From Henckelia pumila (lineage: Eukaryota; Streptophyta; Magnoliopsida; Lamiales; Gesneriaceae): DNA of 64,000 nucleotides. The stretch covers positions 97,730,151 through 97,794,150 of the forward strand of contig NC_133120.1 of the NCBI RefSeq assembly GCF_033568475.1, read 5' to 3'. Below are positions 9,769 to 19,835 of the stretch, piece by piece. The notes below the pieces were generated by a model that ran no database searches, was not told where the DNA came from, and saw only the letters and a list, made by a program, of their open reading frames with translations. Position 1 is the stretch's first letter; each line of letters begins with the position of its first letter. A program made the translations under genes and the position numbers.

Positions 9769-10972
9769 AGAAGAAGTGTTTCGGCATGAAACACATGAAA
9801 GTTTGGCTGGATTCTTTAGCCAAACCACGATATCTCATAATATGGTCCAAAGGATTATGAGAGAAAATCCAACGTTACAAAAGTACCAGGGATTTTCGGC
9901 AGGACAAGTAGAAAGAGTCTTAGGCAACCTAGGGCTTAGACAAAGAAGACATAATTTGATTTACAAAGTATCCAGAAGGGAAATGGAAATCCCCATGGAG
10001 TTAACAAGTAATCAAATAGAGATGCAGTTAATTCCTTTTGAAGAAATAAGAGAGGAATTGCAAAAGTTGAAAGGTGAGGTAGCAAGGACGATGTCTTGGA
10101 TTCATATTGGAGCAATCCAAATAATGATCAAGGCAACTTTTAAAGAAGGAATAGATTCACCCATAGATATCGTAGTATGCGATAAAAGAATGGGGAATAT
10201 TCAAGATGCTGTCCTGGGTACTATCTCAGGAAATCTTTGTGCAGGAAAAATTGTAGGAGTTATCTATCCAAGAATAGCCTACAATTTAGCTGACAGGGAC
10301 TTTAGTCGAGCCTTGACGTTGCATCAAAACTTCAAGGAAAAGAGACTAATGAAGGAAGGTAATAGACCATATTCTATTACATATCAAATTTCATATGCTC
10401 TTTTTAATACTCATCATTCTGAATTATTTATTAGAAATGAGTTCATTGAAATTCCAGAGATCTTTGGGAAAGTTGCTCATGCAATATACCCAGAAAGAAT
10501 CGAGTTTCCTTTAATTCAGGAAACAGACATTCAAATTCAAGACAGACCGGTTCTATACAGAGACCTTAAAATAGAACCTCGAAGGTTATCTTTTCAAGAA
10601 AACCGAATGACAAGTAGGAGATGGGACAAATCTCCTATTCAAGATATTCCACCAGAAGAAAAAGAGTTTTCTATAATAGAAAAACTTAGATCTCCAGAAG
10701 GATGGAAAGAAGTGAAAATAATATTCGATATTACAAGTCATCGGAACCAGTTCCCTTGTAACTCGATTTACTATTTGGAACAACATGAAAAAGGAACTTA
10801 CCAAGGATTGATAAATATTGGAGAATTGGAAGTTCAAATATGTGGAATTCCAGGAAAAGAAGTGGATCAGCTCATTCTTGGCCTAGAGTTTCTGGAAGAC
10901 CATAAACCATGGAAACGCCTTGAAAAAGGAATAGAGTTCATGACAGAAGAAAAGACTTGGAGGATTCAATAA
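9674..10972 (+). CDS. Pararetrovirus movement protein (30K superfamily)
   Basis: An open frame of 432 codons. The first Met that looks natural is at 9743 (MDLNQNQNKEE), inside the capsid tail; the 23 codons before it are probably untranslated in this frame. The central block SWIHIGAIQIMIKATF...GIDSPIDIVVCDKRM is the hallmark of caulimovirid movement proteins. In that family these build tubules through plasmodesmata for cell-to-cell transport. After this block come GAGKIVGVIYP-like strands, and further conserved segments lie near the C-terminus (GLINIGELEVQICGIPGKEV). No internal stop is present, unlike the neighbouring viral ORFs. Confidence 0.85.
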   Translation: MRISPQMKAYTKKRYCLVKKILRMDLNQNQNKEEVFRHETHESLAGFFSQTTISHNMVQRIMRENPTLQKYQGFSAGQVERVLGNLGLRQRRHNLIYKVSRREMEIPMELTSNQIEMQLIPFEEIREELQKLKGEVARTMSWIHIGAIQIMIKATFKEGIDSPIDIVVCDKRMGNIQDAVLGTISGNLCAGKIVGVIYPRIAYNLADRDFSRALTLHQNFKEKRLMKEGNRPYSITYQISYALFNTHHSELFIRNEFIEIPEIFGKVAHAIYPERIEFPLIQETDIQIQDRPVLYRDLKIEPRRLSFQENRMTSRRWDKSPIQDIPPEEKEFSIIEKLRSPEGWKEVKIIFDITSHRNQFPCNSIYYLEQHEKGTYQGLINIGELEVQICGIPGKEVDQLILGLEFLEDHKPWKRLEKGIEFMTEEKTWRIQ

Positions 10973-10984
10973 GAATTCTACGAG

Positions 10985-11251
10985 ATGGAAAACCAAGAGA
11001 AATGGATAAGGGACAATCCCTTAATAAGATTCGAGAACTCTGTTTACAAACAGAGGAAGAAGCAGCTGTTGAAATTAGTAAGTCATGAACATGATTTACT
11101 AGATCGCATTGAAGAGGTAGAAAGGAGTAACCATACTCTACCTTCTGAAGCCTTAGGAAGACTAAAGGTGAATAGTCTTAATCGGATTACTGAGTTACAA
11201 CACAGTCTGTTAAAAATGGCAGGGCCATTTAGTAATCCCTTTAAAAAATGA
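10985..11251 (+). CDS. Small basic helical protein, virion-associated-protein candidate
   Basis: 88 codons (MENQEKWIRDNPLIRFENSV ... GPFSNPFKK), mostly helix-forming with a Lys/Arg-rich C-terminus. It lies 12 bases after the movement-protein stop, and its stop overlaps the ATG of the next ORF at 11248 (ATGA). Tight spacing and a basic tail resemble the caulimovirid virion-associated protein slot. The match is by position and composition only, and it could instead be the N-terminal piece of the polymerase polyprotein. Confidence 0.5.
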   Translation: MENQEKWIRDNPLIRFENSVYKQRKKQLLKLVSHEHDLLDRIEEVERSNHTLPSEALGRLKVNSLNRITELQHSLLKMAGPFSNPFKK

Positions 11252-11790
11252 CAACAAGTCCTTTCTCCATATACATTCCGATAGGGATGTTGTATGAACA
11301 ATATAAGGCTGAATACTTTGCAGCTTATATTGATTCGGGAGCAGAAATTTGTACAACAAAAAGAGGAGTCTTTCCTAAAAAATGTGAAGAAGATTTGCCA
11401 AAAATTGCTGGACGAGATTTCTCTCTCAGAATTTTAATTCTTTGCAAAGGAATAAAACAAGCAAAGATCCTTATAGGAGGAGCAGGTCAGACACCTTGGT
11501 ACAAGGTAAAGACACCACCAATCTATTTCCATGATACAGGAGCTGATATCCTGTTAGGAAATAACTTCTTACAAATGTTTAAGAAGTACACACAAGACAA
11601 TGAGTCAAGAAGACTTATGTTCACTACAATTTGTGATCATAAAATTATCGTTCAAAGTCTCAAAGTTGCTTTTTATCGACAATTGCTGATAATATTTCGC
11701 AGCCAGCGTTATGATAAGGGACAACTTTTTCACCCAAAAATGAAAGATCCAAGAAGGTTTGGAGAAACTATGTTGAAAATAACAACATAA
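11248..11790 (+). pseudogene. Pararetrovirus aspartic protease, N-terminal part of the polymerase polyprotein
   Basis: The retropepsin-like active site reads YFAAYIDSGAEICTTKRGVF near residue 26-45. The DTGADILLGNNFLQMFKKY segment follows at about residue 95. The TAA at 11788-11790 is in the same frame as the reverse-transcriptase ORF that starts 21 bases later. Protease and RT were therefore one polyprotein, as is usual in this family, now split by a stop codon. Confidence 0.8.
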
Positions 11791-11811
11791 CAAGAACTCC
11801 AAACAGAGGAT

Positions 11812-13272
11812 ATGGAGCTTCTCAAGGTAACTCTAAATCATAGAGATATAGAGTTAGTAAATAAGATATCCCTTGAAGATGTCAAAAAGAGGCTCAAAGA
11901 AAGTTATAATGAGCATCCTTTGGCATGGTGGGATAGAAATCAACTCAAAGTCAGTCTTACTCTAAAGGAAGACAAAGAGTATGAATTCGTCAGATATAAG
12001 CCTATCCCGATGAACATAATAGATCAAAGGGATATGAGAATGATTATCAAGGAACATTTGGACCTTGGTCTAATCAAAAAAGGAGTTTCACCATATAGTA
12101 GCCCAGGTTTTCTGGTCAGAAATCATGGTGAAATAAAAAGAGGGAAACCCAGGTTAGTTATTAACTACCAAGGTATTAATAAAATCCTGGAGTTTGATGG
12201 GTACTTCATACCTAGTAGAGAACATCTAATTAGCTGTGTACGAAATGTTAGAGTGTTCTCAAAATTTGATTGTAAGTCTGGATTCTACCAAATAAGAATG
12301 GAAGAAGGCAGTAAGAAATTCACAGCCTTCTCTACTCCACAAGGACACTATATTTGGGAAGTTATGCCTATGGGATTGGCTAATGCACCCCAGATATTTC
12401 AAAGAAAGATGGATAACCTTTTTAAAGATTATTTCAACTTTATGTTTGTTTATATTGATGATATTCTTATAGCATTAAAAAATATAGACGAACACGTTAA
12501 ATACTTAGAGATTTTCTCTAAAATTTTTAAACAAGAAGGACTGGTGTTATCTGAAAAGAAAGCAGTCATAGCAACAAGGAAAATTGAATTCCTCGGTATT
12601 GAGATTGATGAAACTGGAATAATTCTACAACCCCATATTGTGAAAAAGGTAAAGAATTTTCCAGATAAACTCAAAGATGTAAAACAACTCCAGAGTTTTC
12701 TTGGAGTAGTTAATTTTGCAGGGATGTTCATTAACAATCTAGCAATGTACAAAAAGGTGTTCAGTCCTCTGTTAAAAAAGGATGTTAGGTTTATATGGAC
12801 CGATGACCATACTAAAGGGGTAAACCAATTAAAAGAGATATGTAAGAATCTCCCAAAAATGGCTATACCCGTAGATGAAGATGATCTGGTATTATTTACG
12901 GATGCCAGTGACGATTGGTGGGCGGCAGTCCTTACCAAAATCACTCCAGATAGGGAAATACCATGCAGATACTGTAGCGGTCTTTTTTCAGAATCTGAGG
13001 CCATTAGATGGCATATCAACGAGAAGGAATTTTATGCGGTTAAAAGGGCTTTTGAAAAATGGCCATTATTTTTACTTGCTAAAAAATTCACTCTGAAGGT
13101 TGATAACACCCAGGTAAAAGCTTTCCTAAAGAATAAGATTGAATCTAAACCTGAGAAAGCTAGGTTATTAAGATGGCAAGCATTATGTCAAAATTATATT
13201 TTTGATATTGTTATTATTAAATCTCATGAAAATATTCTTGCAGATTTTTTAACAAGAGATGGAAGGCAGTGA
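11812..13272 (+). CDS. Pararetrovirus reverse transcriptase / RNase H
   Basis: 486 codons without an internal stop. RT motifs in order: KPRLVINYQGIN, SKFDCKSGFYQIRM, FSTPQGHYIWEVMPMGLANAPQ and the catalytic FVYIDDILIA (Tyr-Ile-Asp-Asp), then EFLGIEI. RNase H follows, with its acidic residues in LVLFTDASDDWW, HINEKEFYAVKRA and LKVDNTQVKAFL and a final Asp in NILADFLTRDG. No integrase follows, which separates this from the Ty3/gypsy elements in the window. Its last 14 bases overlap the start of the transactivator ORF in another frame. Upstream it is continuous in frame with the protease ORF apart from one stop codon. Confidence 0.9.
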   Translation: MELLKVTLNHRDIELVNKISLEDVKKRLKESYNEHPLAWWDRNQLKVSLTLKEDKEYEFVRYKPIPMNIIDQRDMRMIIKEHLDLGLIKKGVSPYSSPGFLVRNHGEIKRGKPRLVINYQGINKILEFDGYFIPSREHLISCVRNVRVFSKFDCKSGFYQIRMEEGSKKFTAFSTPQGHYIWEVMPMGLANAPQIFQRKMDNLFKDYFNFMFVYIDDILIALKNIDEHVKYLEIFSKIFKQEGLVLSEKKAVIATRKIEFLGIEIDETGIILQPHIVKKVKNFPDKLKDVKQLQSFLGVVNFAGMFINNLAMYKKVFSPLLKKDVRFIWTDDHTKGVNQLKEICKNLPKMAIPVDEDDLVLFTDASDDWWAAVLTKITPDREIPCRYCSGLFSESEAIRWHINEKEFYAVKRAFEKWPLFLLAKKFTLKVDNTQVKAFLKNKIESKPEKARLLRWQALCQNYIFDIVIIKSHENILADFLTRDGRQ

Positions 13273-14632
13273 CGTGGATTCCATCCTAAAAATGCAGAGG
13301 CATCTCAGGGAACACCTTGGGTTGCTTCAAAACGAGTTTAACCAGTTAGCCATTAATGCTGAAATGGCCGGCAGGTTACAACAAGCTGATCGGATCAAAG
13401 TATCTAATCGAATTACAGGATGTATGCAAGCTCAAACACAACTATGGGCTGCTATTCAAGGGCCAATTGTGAAGGCTATAGAGAAACCATTGGTTTCTCA
13501 TAAACAAGATATACTAAAACCATTGGTTTTACAAGAACAAGAAATACAACCACCGGTTGTGAAACAAGATGTTGAGGAATCTAAAACTCAAGAAACAAGA
13601 GCTAATCTATCATCAGCCTTTGATGATCTGGATGAAGCAACAATTGATGAGGATAACTCATCAAGTCAACCCTCCGCCTCTGGGGTAAAAGAGGAAGAGA
13701 TCAATCTTAGGCCCAACACTGACAAGGGCAAATCTAAGATTGATACTAATCCATCTATTATTTCTCCATTCCAGGTTTATCAACAGAAGTGAGAGAAATT
13801 GAATACAAGGAATGAAATCAACCCGAACACTTGCAGGGTTGATGTGGCAAGAATATATCCAAGGGTTTGGCTAAAAAACAATGTCAATCCTAAAGATGTA
13901 AAACTCTGGTATGAATTTGGGGCCTTGGCCTCAGTTTATACAACATCACCAAGCTTTCTGGAGATATCACAGTTACCAAAATGGATTCAGGAAGCAGTCC
14001 AAGAAACATGGGCAAATAATGATCATTTGACCAGAGGAGATGTGCTTGAGTTATATTTTTTCAGTGCAGCTCCAGAACCAATAGTGAAAGGATCACACGA
14101 ACCCTTTCATTTTATCAAGCTGAGGAGACCTGATATAAACAGTCATAAATTTATCAAGGATCCTAAAACTGAAGAAATACCCTTGGTGTCCACTTTCGGG
14201 GAAAATGAGATCTCAACCAGAAGGACATGGGGTATTTGGGTCTGTCTTACTGAGATGGACAAAGTCAAGTTTCCATTCAAATTTTATCAGAATTCTGTGA
14301 ACGGATCGTTCCTGTTGAACACAATGACAGGAAAAACTACAGCATTTGCGGAAGAACTCTTCGAAAAGAAGAGAAATCTTTTGTGGAACAACAAGCTGCC
14401 GGGGAGTAAATAAACTCGCCGAAAATTTTGTAACATGGCTCATATTGGACGATGGTCAGAGAATATCTGCCCAGAATGCCCAAATCAGAAGGAGCCAGAA
14501 TTTGGAAAAACCTTTAGACCCCGAACGGATCGAAAGGATTTTTCCGAGACAAGCAAAGGTGGACAAGGACCACCAAAGATGCGTTTTCACAGGGGTCTAC
14601 TTCAAAAGCAAAAGATGCCCCGACAACAATAA
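13259..14632 (+). pseudogene. Pararetrovirus transactivator/viroplasmin-like ORF, split by two stops
   Basis: The frame opens at 13259 (MEGSDVDSILKMQ), overlapping the RT ORF. A helical, then acidic N-terminal part is broken by TGA at 13790-13792. The same frame continues through the conserved middle (RVDVARIYPRVWLKNNVNP, then GALASVYTTSPSFLEISQLP and TWGIWVCLTEMDKVKFPFKF) to TAA at 14411-14413. It then goes on to 14632 through a Cys-containing, basic tail (ENICPECPNQ). The middle block fits the caulimovirid transactivator family, which in known viruses allows reinitiation on polycistronic RNA and forms inclusion bodies. Position as last ORF before the promoter supports this. Both internal stops are lesions in an otherwise continuous frame, although the 14414-14632 tail is less certain. 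Confidence 0.75.
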
Positions 14633-14682
14633 AGCAGGCATATGAGGAGAATAAAGCCAAAAAAAAGTGGCAGACATGTGAT

Positions 14683-14797
14683 TCCTCCACTAAGTATAAG
14701 ATGCCATCAATAATGGCATAAAAAATTCAAGACAGCTGCCTCCTCCACTAGTAAAAGATGCCATCAATAATGGCATAAAGAAATACAAGACAGCTGT
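14683..14797 (+). promoter_or_regulatory. Two 56-57-bp direct repeats upstream of the pararetrovirus TATA box
   Basis: Units 14683-14738 and 14741-14797 share tcctccacta...agatgccatcaataatggcata...caagacagctg. Each holds a perfect 6-bp-armed inverted repeat TGCCAT-caata-ATGGCA (14702-14718 and 14759-14775). Placed 45-160 bp upstream of the TATA box, they occupy the enhancer position of a caulimovirid pregenomic-RNA promoter. Enhancer function is inferred. Confidence 0.65.
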
Positions 14798-14840
14798 AAG
14801 ATTTCCTGAAGTTTCTCGGTGAAACGAGTGGAACTACAGC

Positions 14841-14848
14841 TATAAATA
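14841..14848 (+). promoter_or_regulatory. TATA box of the pararetrovirus pregenomic RNA promoter
   Basis: tataaata, after the last ORF and the direct repeats and before an AATAAA at 14901. This order (promoter then poly(A) signal close downstream) is the usual source of terminally redundant caulimovirid RNA. Confidence 0.75.
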
Positions 14849-14900
14849 CAGGCATTTGAGAAAGCTGAAGACATCGATCATTCCCTTCAGTTTTCTTACG

Positions 14901-14906
14901 AATAAA
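14901..14906 (+). terminator. Poly(A) signal AATAAA of the pararetrovirus
   Basis: aataaa 53 bases after the TATA box end, followed by T-rich DNA. In this family the signal is bypassed when near the cap and used at the 3' end. Confidence 0.65.
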
Positions 14907-15121
14907 ATTGTTGTAATATTTCTCTTTCTATTGTAATAAGTTTTCGTTTATGTATTTCAAGAACGAGGCTACTATGAGTAGCTAAACAAGTTGTCTTCTC
15001 CTCTTCAAATGAGTTGATTTATGTAATAATATTATGTCTGAATAATTTTTCTAAAGTCTCTTGTTCTTTCATGTTCATATTTTATAATTAAATTTATATA
15101 CCATACGCCTTAAGGTAGAAA

Positions 15122-15363
15122 ACGAATTAAGGATGTGTTGGGTGTCGTTGAAGGAGCTTGTGCAGAAACCATCTGTTGCGACTGCGTGGTTGAAGTGTGA
15201 GGAGCACTTCGTAAAACTCGGCAGGTATGACCCGACGACATTATGGTCAAAGAGGTATTTAAATTTGATTTACTTTACGGAAGCATGTTGGACCCTAATC
15301 TAAACTATATAGGCTGGAAACCTTGCGCAACCAATAGTTCTTCACGACATGAACTGGTTCGAT
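15122..15363 (+). pseudogene. Possible captured gene fragment (two exon-like pieces)
   Basis: GC-richer than its surroundings. From 15133 one frame reads LKELVQKPSVATAWLKCEEH and FVKLGRYDPTTLWSKR up to a plausible donor (agaggtattt) near 15253. A short second piece begins after an AG at about 15310 and ends at a second donor-like gtaaaac near 15365. I do not recognise the protein. It lies between the viral end and the right inverted repeat, as expected of a fragment carried by a TIR transposon, but this is weakly supported. Confidence 0.3.
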
Positions 15364-15402
15364 AGGTAAAACAATGTCAAAGTACAAAAGATTAGTTAAA
15401 TA

Positions 15403-15510
15403 CTTGTTTAATCAAAATTGGGGTCCACTAGGGAGTGCAAACTAAAAAATTTGAATGTAGGGAGTTAGGAGAAATTTATGTTTAGGTTTAGGAATTTTAA
15501 AATAATTACC
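15403..15510. repeat. Right copy of the inverted repeat flanking the pararetrovirus
   Basis: Contains ggtccactagggagtgcaaa, gggagttaggagaaa and gtttaggtttagg, the reverse complement of landmarks at 7228-7335 in the same order and spacing. See the left copy. Confidence 0.65.
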
Positions 15511-15845
15511 CCTTAATTTATAGGGTGCAAATTTATGTAGTAGAAAACATATTCCACGGTGGAAGAAATGATTTTATTCCCAAATAATTGTGGTCAGTTT
15601 CAACTCATATTAAAAAAAAAATTGTGGTCCTCTTCTTTCTTTTTTTTTTGGAAAGAAAATGGGACGAAACTTATGTTATATAGAAATATAATAAAATCCA
15701 AGAAAAATTTAGCATGAAATAGCGACAATTGAAAAATTAGATGTCGCACGCCCTTCCCACCACGACTCTCTACTTGCTCTACCGTGCGCCACATGACGGA
15801 AGCCATGACACGAACCACAGATAGCGCTCCTCCAATCATCACTCG

Positions 15846-15927
15846 CCACGTCAGATATCGTCGCGATCCCAAAACACGTCCAGGTTCAATGAACCTTGAT
15901 AGGCTGCTCTCCACCCTCCCTTTAAAA
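15846..15927 (+). promoter_or_regulatory. Core promoter region of the APS reductase gene
   Basis: A ccacgtca ACGT-core element at 15846-15853 (G-box/bZIP-like) and a TATA-like tttaaaa at 15921-15927 lie 190 and 115 bases before the start codon. Both are assigned by position and motif only. Confidence 0.4.
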
Positions 15928-16039
15928 CCGCTTCCTGGAACCAGGTATTTTCACAGAGAGTTCTTGCACGGAACTTGTAGCTTGATTATCAAACAGTTTC
16001 TTCGCATATTGCATTAGGTTTTTTTTTTGTGGGTTATTA

Positions 16040-17835
16040 ATGGCTTTTGCTGTTACTTCGTCGTCTGCTATTCGTAGCTCTTTATCTTCTCCTCTCGAGC
16101 AGCCTAAAGGTACTATTTTTTTTACGTTTTTATTGCTTATGTTTCTGGGTTTTTGTTGTTGTTGTTGTTGTTGCATGTAAATGTGTTGTGCTAATCTCGG
16201 GGTGGTCTTTGATTTTTTTTTTCAGCTGCCCAGGTGGGTGCATTTCAGCCCTCTGATAGACATCATCTCCCGCCGGCTGCCGTTAATTTTTCACGACGGC
16301 GTTGCGCCGTGAAGCCTTTAAATGCTGAGCCAAAGAGGAACGATTCAATTGTCCCCTCCGCAACAACCTTCCTTGCTCCTGGTATGTGGAAATTTGGGTC
16401 AATCTTGATACATGCGTGATATTTGGTTTTTTGGTCTGTTCAGATCGCGAGCGTTATTGTGATATAATTTTCTTCCGTTTTCGCAGAGTTGGTTGAGAAA
16501 ATAGAGGTGGAAGATTATGAAATCTTGTCTAAGGAGCTTGAAAATGCTTCCCCGCTAGAGATTATGGATAAGGCCCTTGAGAAATTTGGAAACGATATTG
16601 CTATTGCCTTCAGGTAAATTCTGCAGTAATTTACCGTTCCTTGTTTTTTTTTATACCAGATTGTATCTTTTGAATGAAATTAACAGATGTAGGTGACAAT
16701 CAATGGTTAATTTTGTAGTTTGAAGCATACCAGCAATCTGCTTTTGAAAAGAAGAAATTTTGAAATTTATTTTAAAACTTTATTTACTTACTAAATTTTT
16801 ATTATTTGCAGTGGAGCAGAGGATGTTGCTTTGATCGAATACGCCAGCTTAACCGGACGACCGTTCAGGGTTTTCAGCTTGGACACTGGTAGATTGAATC
16901 CTGAGACATACAAATTCTTTGATGAAGTTGAGAAACGATACAACGTTCGCATTGAATACATGTTCCCCGATGCTTCCGAAGTCGAGGATTTGGTAAGAAA
17001 CAAAGGGCTCTTCTCTTTTTACGAAGACGGTCACCAGGAATGTTGCCGTGTGAGAAAAGTGAAGCCTTTGAGGAAAGCCCTTAAAGGGCTGCGAGCCTGG
17101 ATAACCGGGCAAAGAAAGGATCAATCCCCTGGTACCCGATCTGAAGTCCCAGTTGTTCAGGTTGACCCTGTTTTCGAAGGTTTGGATGGCGGGATTGGCA
17201 GTTTGGTGAAGTGGAATCCCGTTGCAAATGTAAAAGGAAATGATGTTTGGAGTTTTCTTCGAGCCATGAATGTCCCAGTGAACTCTTTGCACGCCAAAGG
17301 GTATACATCGATTGGATGCGAACCTTGCACAAGAGCTGTGCTACCAGGTCAACACGAGAGAGAAGGACGATGGTGGTGGGAGGATGCGAAGGCCAAGGAG
17401 TGTGGGCTGCACAAAGGAAATATTAAGGAGACAAACTCGCACGAGGCAGTTCAAGCCAATGGGACAGTCCAAGAAACAGACCTTTTCAACACCAACTGTG
17501 TTGTGAATTTGAACAGGCCCGGAATTGAGAACTTGTTGAAACTGAAAAGCAAGAATGAGCCTTGGCTAGTTGTTCTTTACGCTCCTTGGTGCCAATTTTG
17601 CCAGGGGATGGAGCAATCCTACGTTGAATTGGCAGAGAAACTGACAGGATCCGGTGTTAAGATCGCAAAGTTCAGGGCAGATGGAGAGGAGAAGCCATTT
17701 GCACAGCAAGAATTGCAGTTGGGGAGCTTCCCTACCATACTTTTCTTCCCCAAGAATTCTTCACGACCCATAAAGTATCCATCGGAAAATAGAGATGTTG
17801 CATCTCTGACAGCTTTCGTCAATGCCCTCCGATGA
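16040..17835 (+). CDS. APR: 5'-adenylylsulfate (APS) reductase, plastid, 4 exons
   Basis: Reduces APS to sulfite using glutathione, the committed step of plastid sulfate assimilation. Exons 16040-16109, 16226-16381, 16487-16613 and 16812-17835; all introns are GT-AG and the phases join to 458 residues, normal for plant APR. The N-terminus ([20 protein letters not shown]) is Ser-rich and acid-poor, a chloroplast transit peptide. The reductase domain starts near residue 80 ([20 protein letters not shown]). The iron-sulfur cluster Cys are visible as ECC (195-196) and GCEPC (287, 290), and the catalytic Cys is in KECGLHKGN (315). A thioredoxin-like domain with [10 protein letters not shown] (Cys 378, 381) forms the C-terminus and serves as the glutathione-dependent reductant. 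No stops or lost catalytic residues, so the gene looks functional. The second Met-like starts in longer raw frames are intronic. Confidence 0.95.
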
Positions 17836-19455
17836 TTCGAAGTGCTGAAGGGGAGACTTGGAGCTCGGTTTTATCAGTGTTTGGACCAAGTCTCGCTGCC
17901 TTCTTTCCTTGCTTGTATAATATTTGTATTTTCTTCTTGTGCCTTCTCTCTTCCCCTTTCTCTTGTTTGGTACGAGTGTAATACCCTTGTATGATAGAAT
18001 TGATCTGAGGCCAATCAACGTTAGCCAAATTATGTGACAATCCTTGTGTTGCTGCTATTTAAAGAATCCTTGTCCCTAGGAATCATCTCTGGTAACATCT
18101 CAGAAAGCTCCATTCTTCATATGGGACCAGCGAACTAAACTGTAGTTCATCAATCAGAGCAATGATTGGTGATGTACATACAATGATAAATGGGGATAAA
18201 ATCGGTTGTCATTTCAAAAGTTCATGTGTGAGCAAGCAAATTGTCTAGTAAATTTTCTCAAGAGTCGAGCCAGGTAACTCAAAAAGGAAATGCCATAATT
18301 TTCAAGGATTTAAATTAAATCGAATTGGATTCCAAGTCCAAGTACTTTCACCTTGATTTTGAATACTTTGTGATGGATCGAATCTTTGAGCCCCATCCAG
18401 CCCCATGGATCGGCCTAGATCGAATCTTACACGCTGGCTGTGATGGAAAATTTCAAGGGCTTGCCGCTTGCCTGCCCTTAAAGACAAAAGGTTTGGTAGT
18501 ATTAACTATTAACTTCATTTTTAGGACTTTTATACAAATAAAATTGTCATAATTGCCCAATTTCTTAAAAATAAAAATTGCACAATATTAACAGTATTCG
18601 ACACTTCCAACACCTGCGTTAGTTTCAAATTTTTTTTTTCTAACATGCTCAATTACTTTTCTATGACTGAAATGTTGAGTTATTGATTACATGTAATTAT
18701 GTATGTCAGATCAATTTCTTGATACAATACTCAAGATGTATATCTTCTATATCTAATTATGGTAAGCAGGAAGGATAAACAATTTGTCTCGCTTAGCAAG
18801 CTAATCAAACTCAATCCGTGGATTCTCCCGCCCGTTGAACAGGTGATTGGGTTGGTGTTTTTTCTGCCTACCAATTCGCCCTACCTCACATAATGGTGGA
18901 TAACAGGTGATTGGGTTGGTATTTTCTCAGCCTACCAATTCGCCCTACCTCACATAATGGTGGATTGCGGCAAATTATGAGTCAGTTCATCTCGCACCTG
19001 TATATTTCAGTTCATGGGGGGTGTCTCTTGCTTGTCCATAAGCTCAATAGCAGTTCTAAAGGTTGTCGCATTTCTGGCGTTTGAGCTAAAAATAATTTTA
19101 GGCCCAGGTCCAATAGCAACCCAGTAAATAAGCCCATCTAATTACTTGAAAGTGGAAGTAGTTGAGAACTTGAGATAAGGATTAAGAGTCAGAAATCAGA
19201 CAACAGGAGAACAAATAATCAGCAGAAGTGCAGAACACAACTCGACACTCTTAAAAACTCACACACTATGCAAAATTCCAATATCTTTAATCTCAATCCA
19301 AGTCTTTTTAGTCTGATTCCTATCATTTTGCTTTATTTCATACCAGATTTCAACAAGTTTTATTATATTTTGCTATTGTTTTAAAAGCTAAATCCAAACG
19401 TGGCTTTATGATTGCATGCTAGACACATACATGGATCCTCTAATTCTTTAATCAT
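17836..19455. other. Intergenic DNA downstream of APR
   Basis: Contains the APR 3' UTR (T-rich, to about 18010) and a tandem 64-bp repeat at 18838-18965. It also has short AT-rich stretches. No ORF with protein-like composition was found. Confidence 0.5.
18838..18965. repeat. Tandem duplication of a 64-bp unit
   Basis: Two adjacent 64-bp copies (18838-18901 and 18902-18965) beginning aacaggtgattgggttggt and ending cacataatggtggat, differing at only a few positions. Probably slippage or a remnant of a small repeat element; no function seen. Confidence 0.85.
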
Positions 19456-19835
19456 AAGAGCATTTACATCAAATTCCCTAAAACAAGATTTTACCTCAAA
19501 TTTTACATTTTACGTCGAAAAAACCTATGCATTAGCTACCTTACTCATTCCCTAAATTTAGATATCATGAACAGTGCTTCTTTAAATTTAGGAAGTCAAA
19601 TTCATTCCATAAACATTAAAATATTATTTTTCTCTCCTCCATCTCATTGATCACTTCTTCTTTTTTTTCCCTCTTCCTCTTCCCTTTCAATTAAACTCCA
19701 CCCACAACTCAACTCAATTAATAAAACTAGACTCAAATATAAAAATTCAACTCAAACTCGAAAAACACATGCATATAATAAATTTCAATTAACTCCACCC
19801 AGAACTCAATTAATAAAACTCTCAAATATAAAAAT

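Larger units (their letters stand above)
7320..15115 (+). mobile_element. Endogenous pararetrovirus (Caulimoviridae), near unit length, decayed
   Basis: An integrated plant DNA-virus genome of about 7.8 kb, all genes on the plus strand. Order: Met-tRNA primer-binding site, two small ORFs, capsid protein with acidic tail, 30K-type movement protein, small coiled-coil protein, protease-RT-RNase H without integrase, transactivator, enhancer-like repeats, TATA, AATAAA. Capsid before movement protein, with a separate RT ORF and a TAV-type last ORF, matches Solendovirus (tobacco vein clearing virus group) better than Caulimovirus or Badnavirus; that placement is inference. There is no LTR. The end points are approximate and appear to fall in the leader between the poly(A) signal and the primer-binding site. 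In-frame stops break at least the capsid, polymerase and transactivator ORFs, so this copy is not intact. Confidence 0.85.

Noticed and set aside
15600..15914. Minus-strand 104-codon ORF upstream of APR
   Set aside because: No domain or codon-like bias; it overlaps the APR promoter and ends in a poly-Lys/Asn run from homopolymers.
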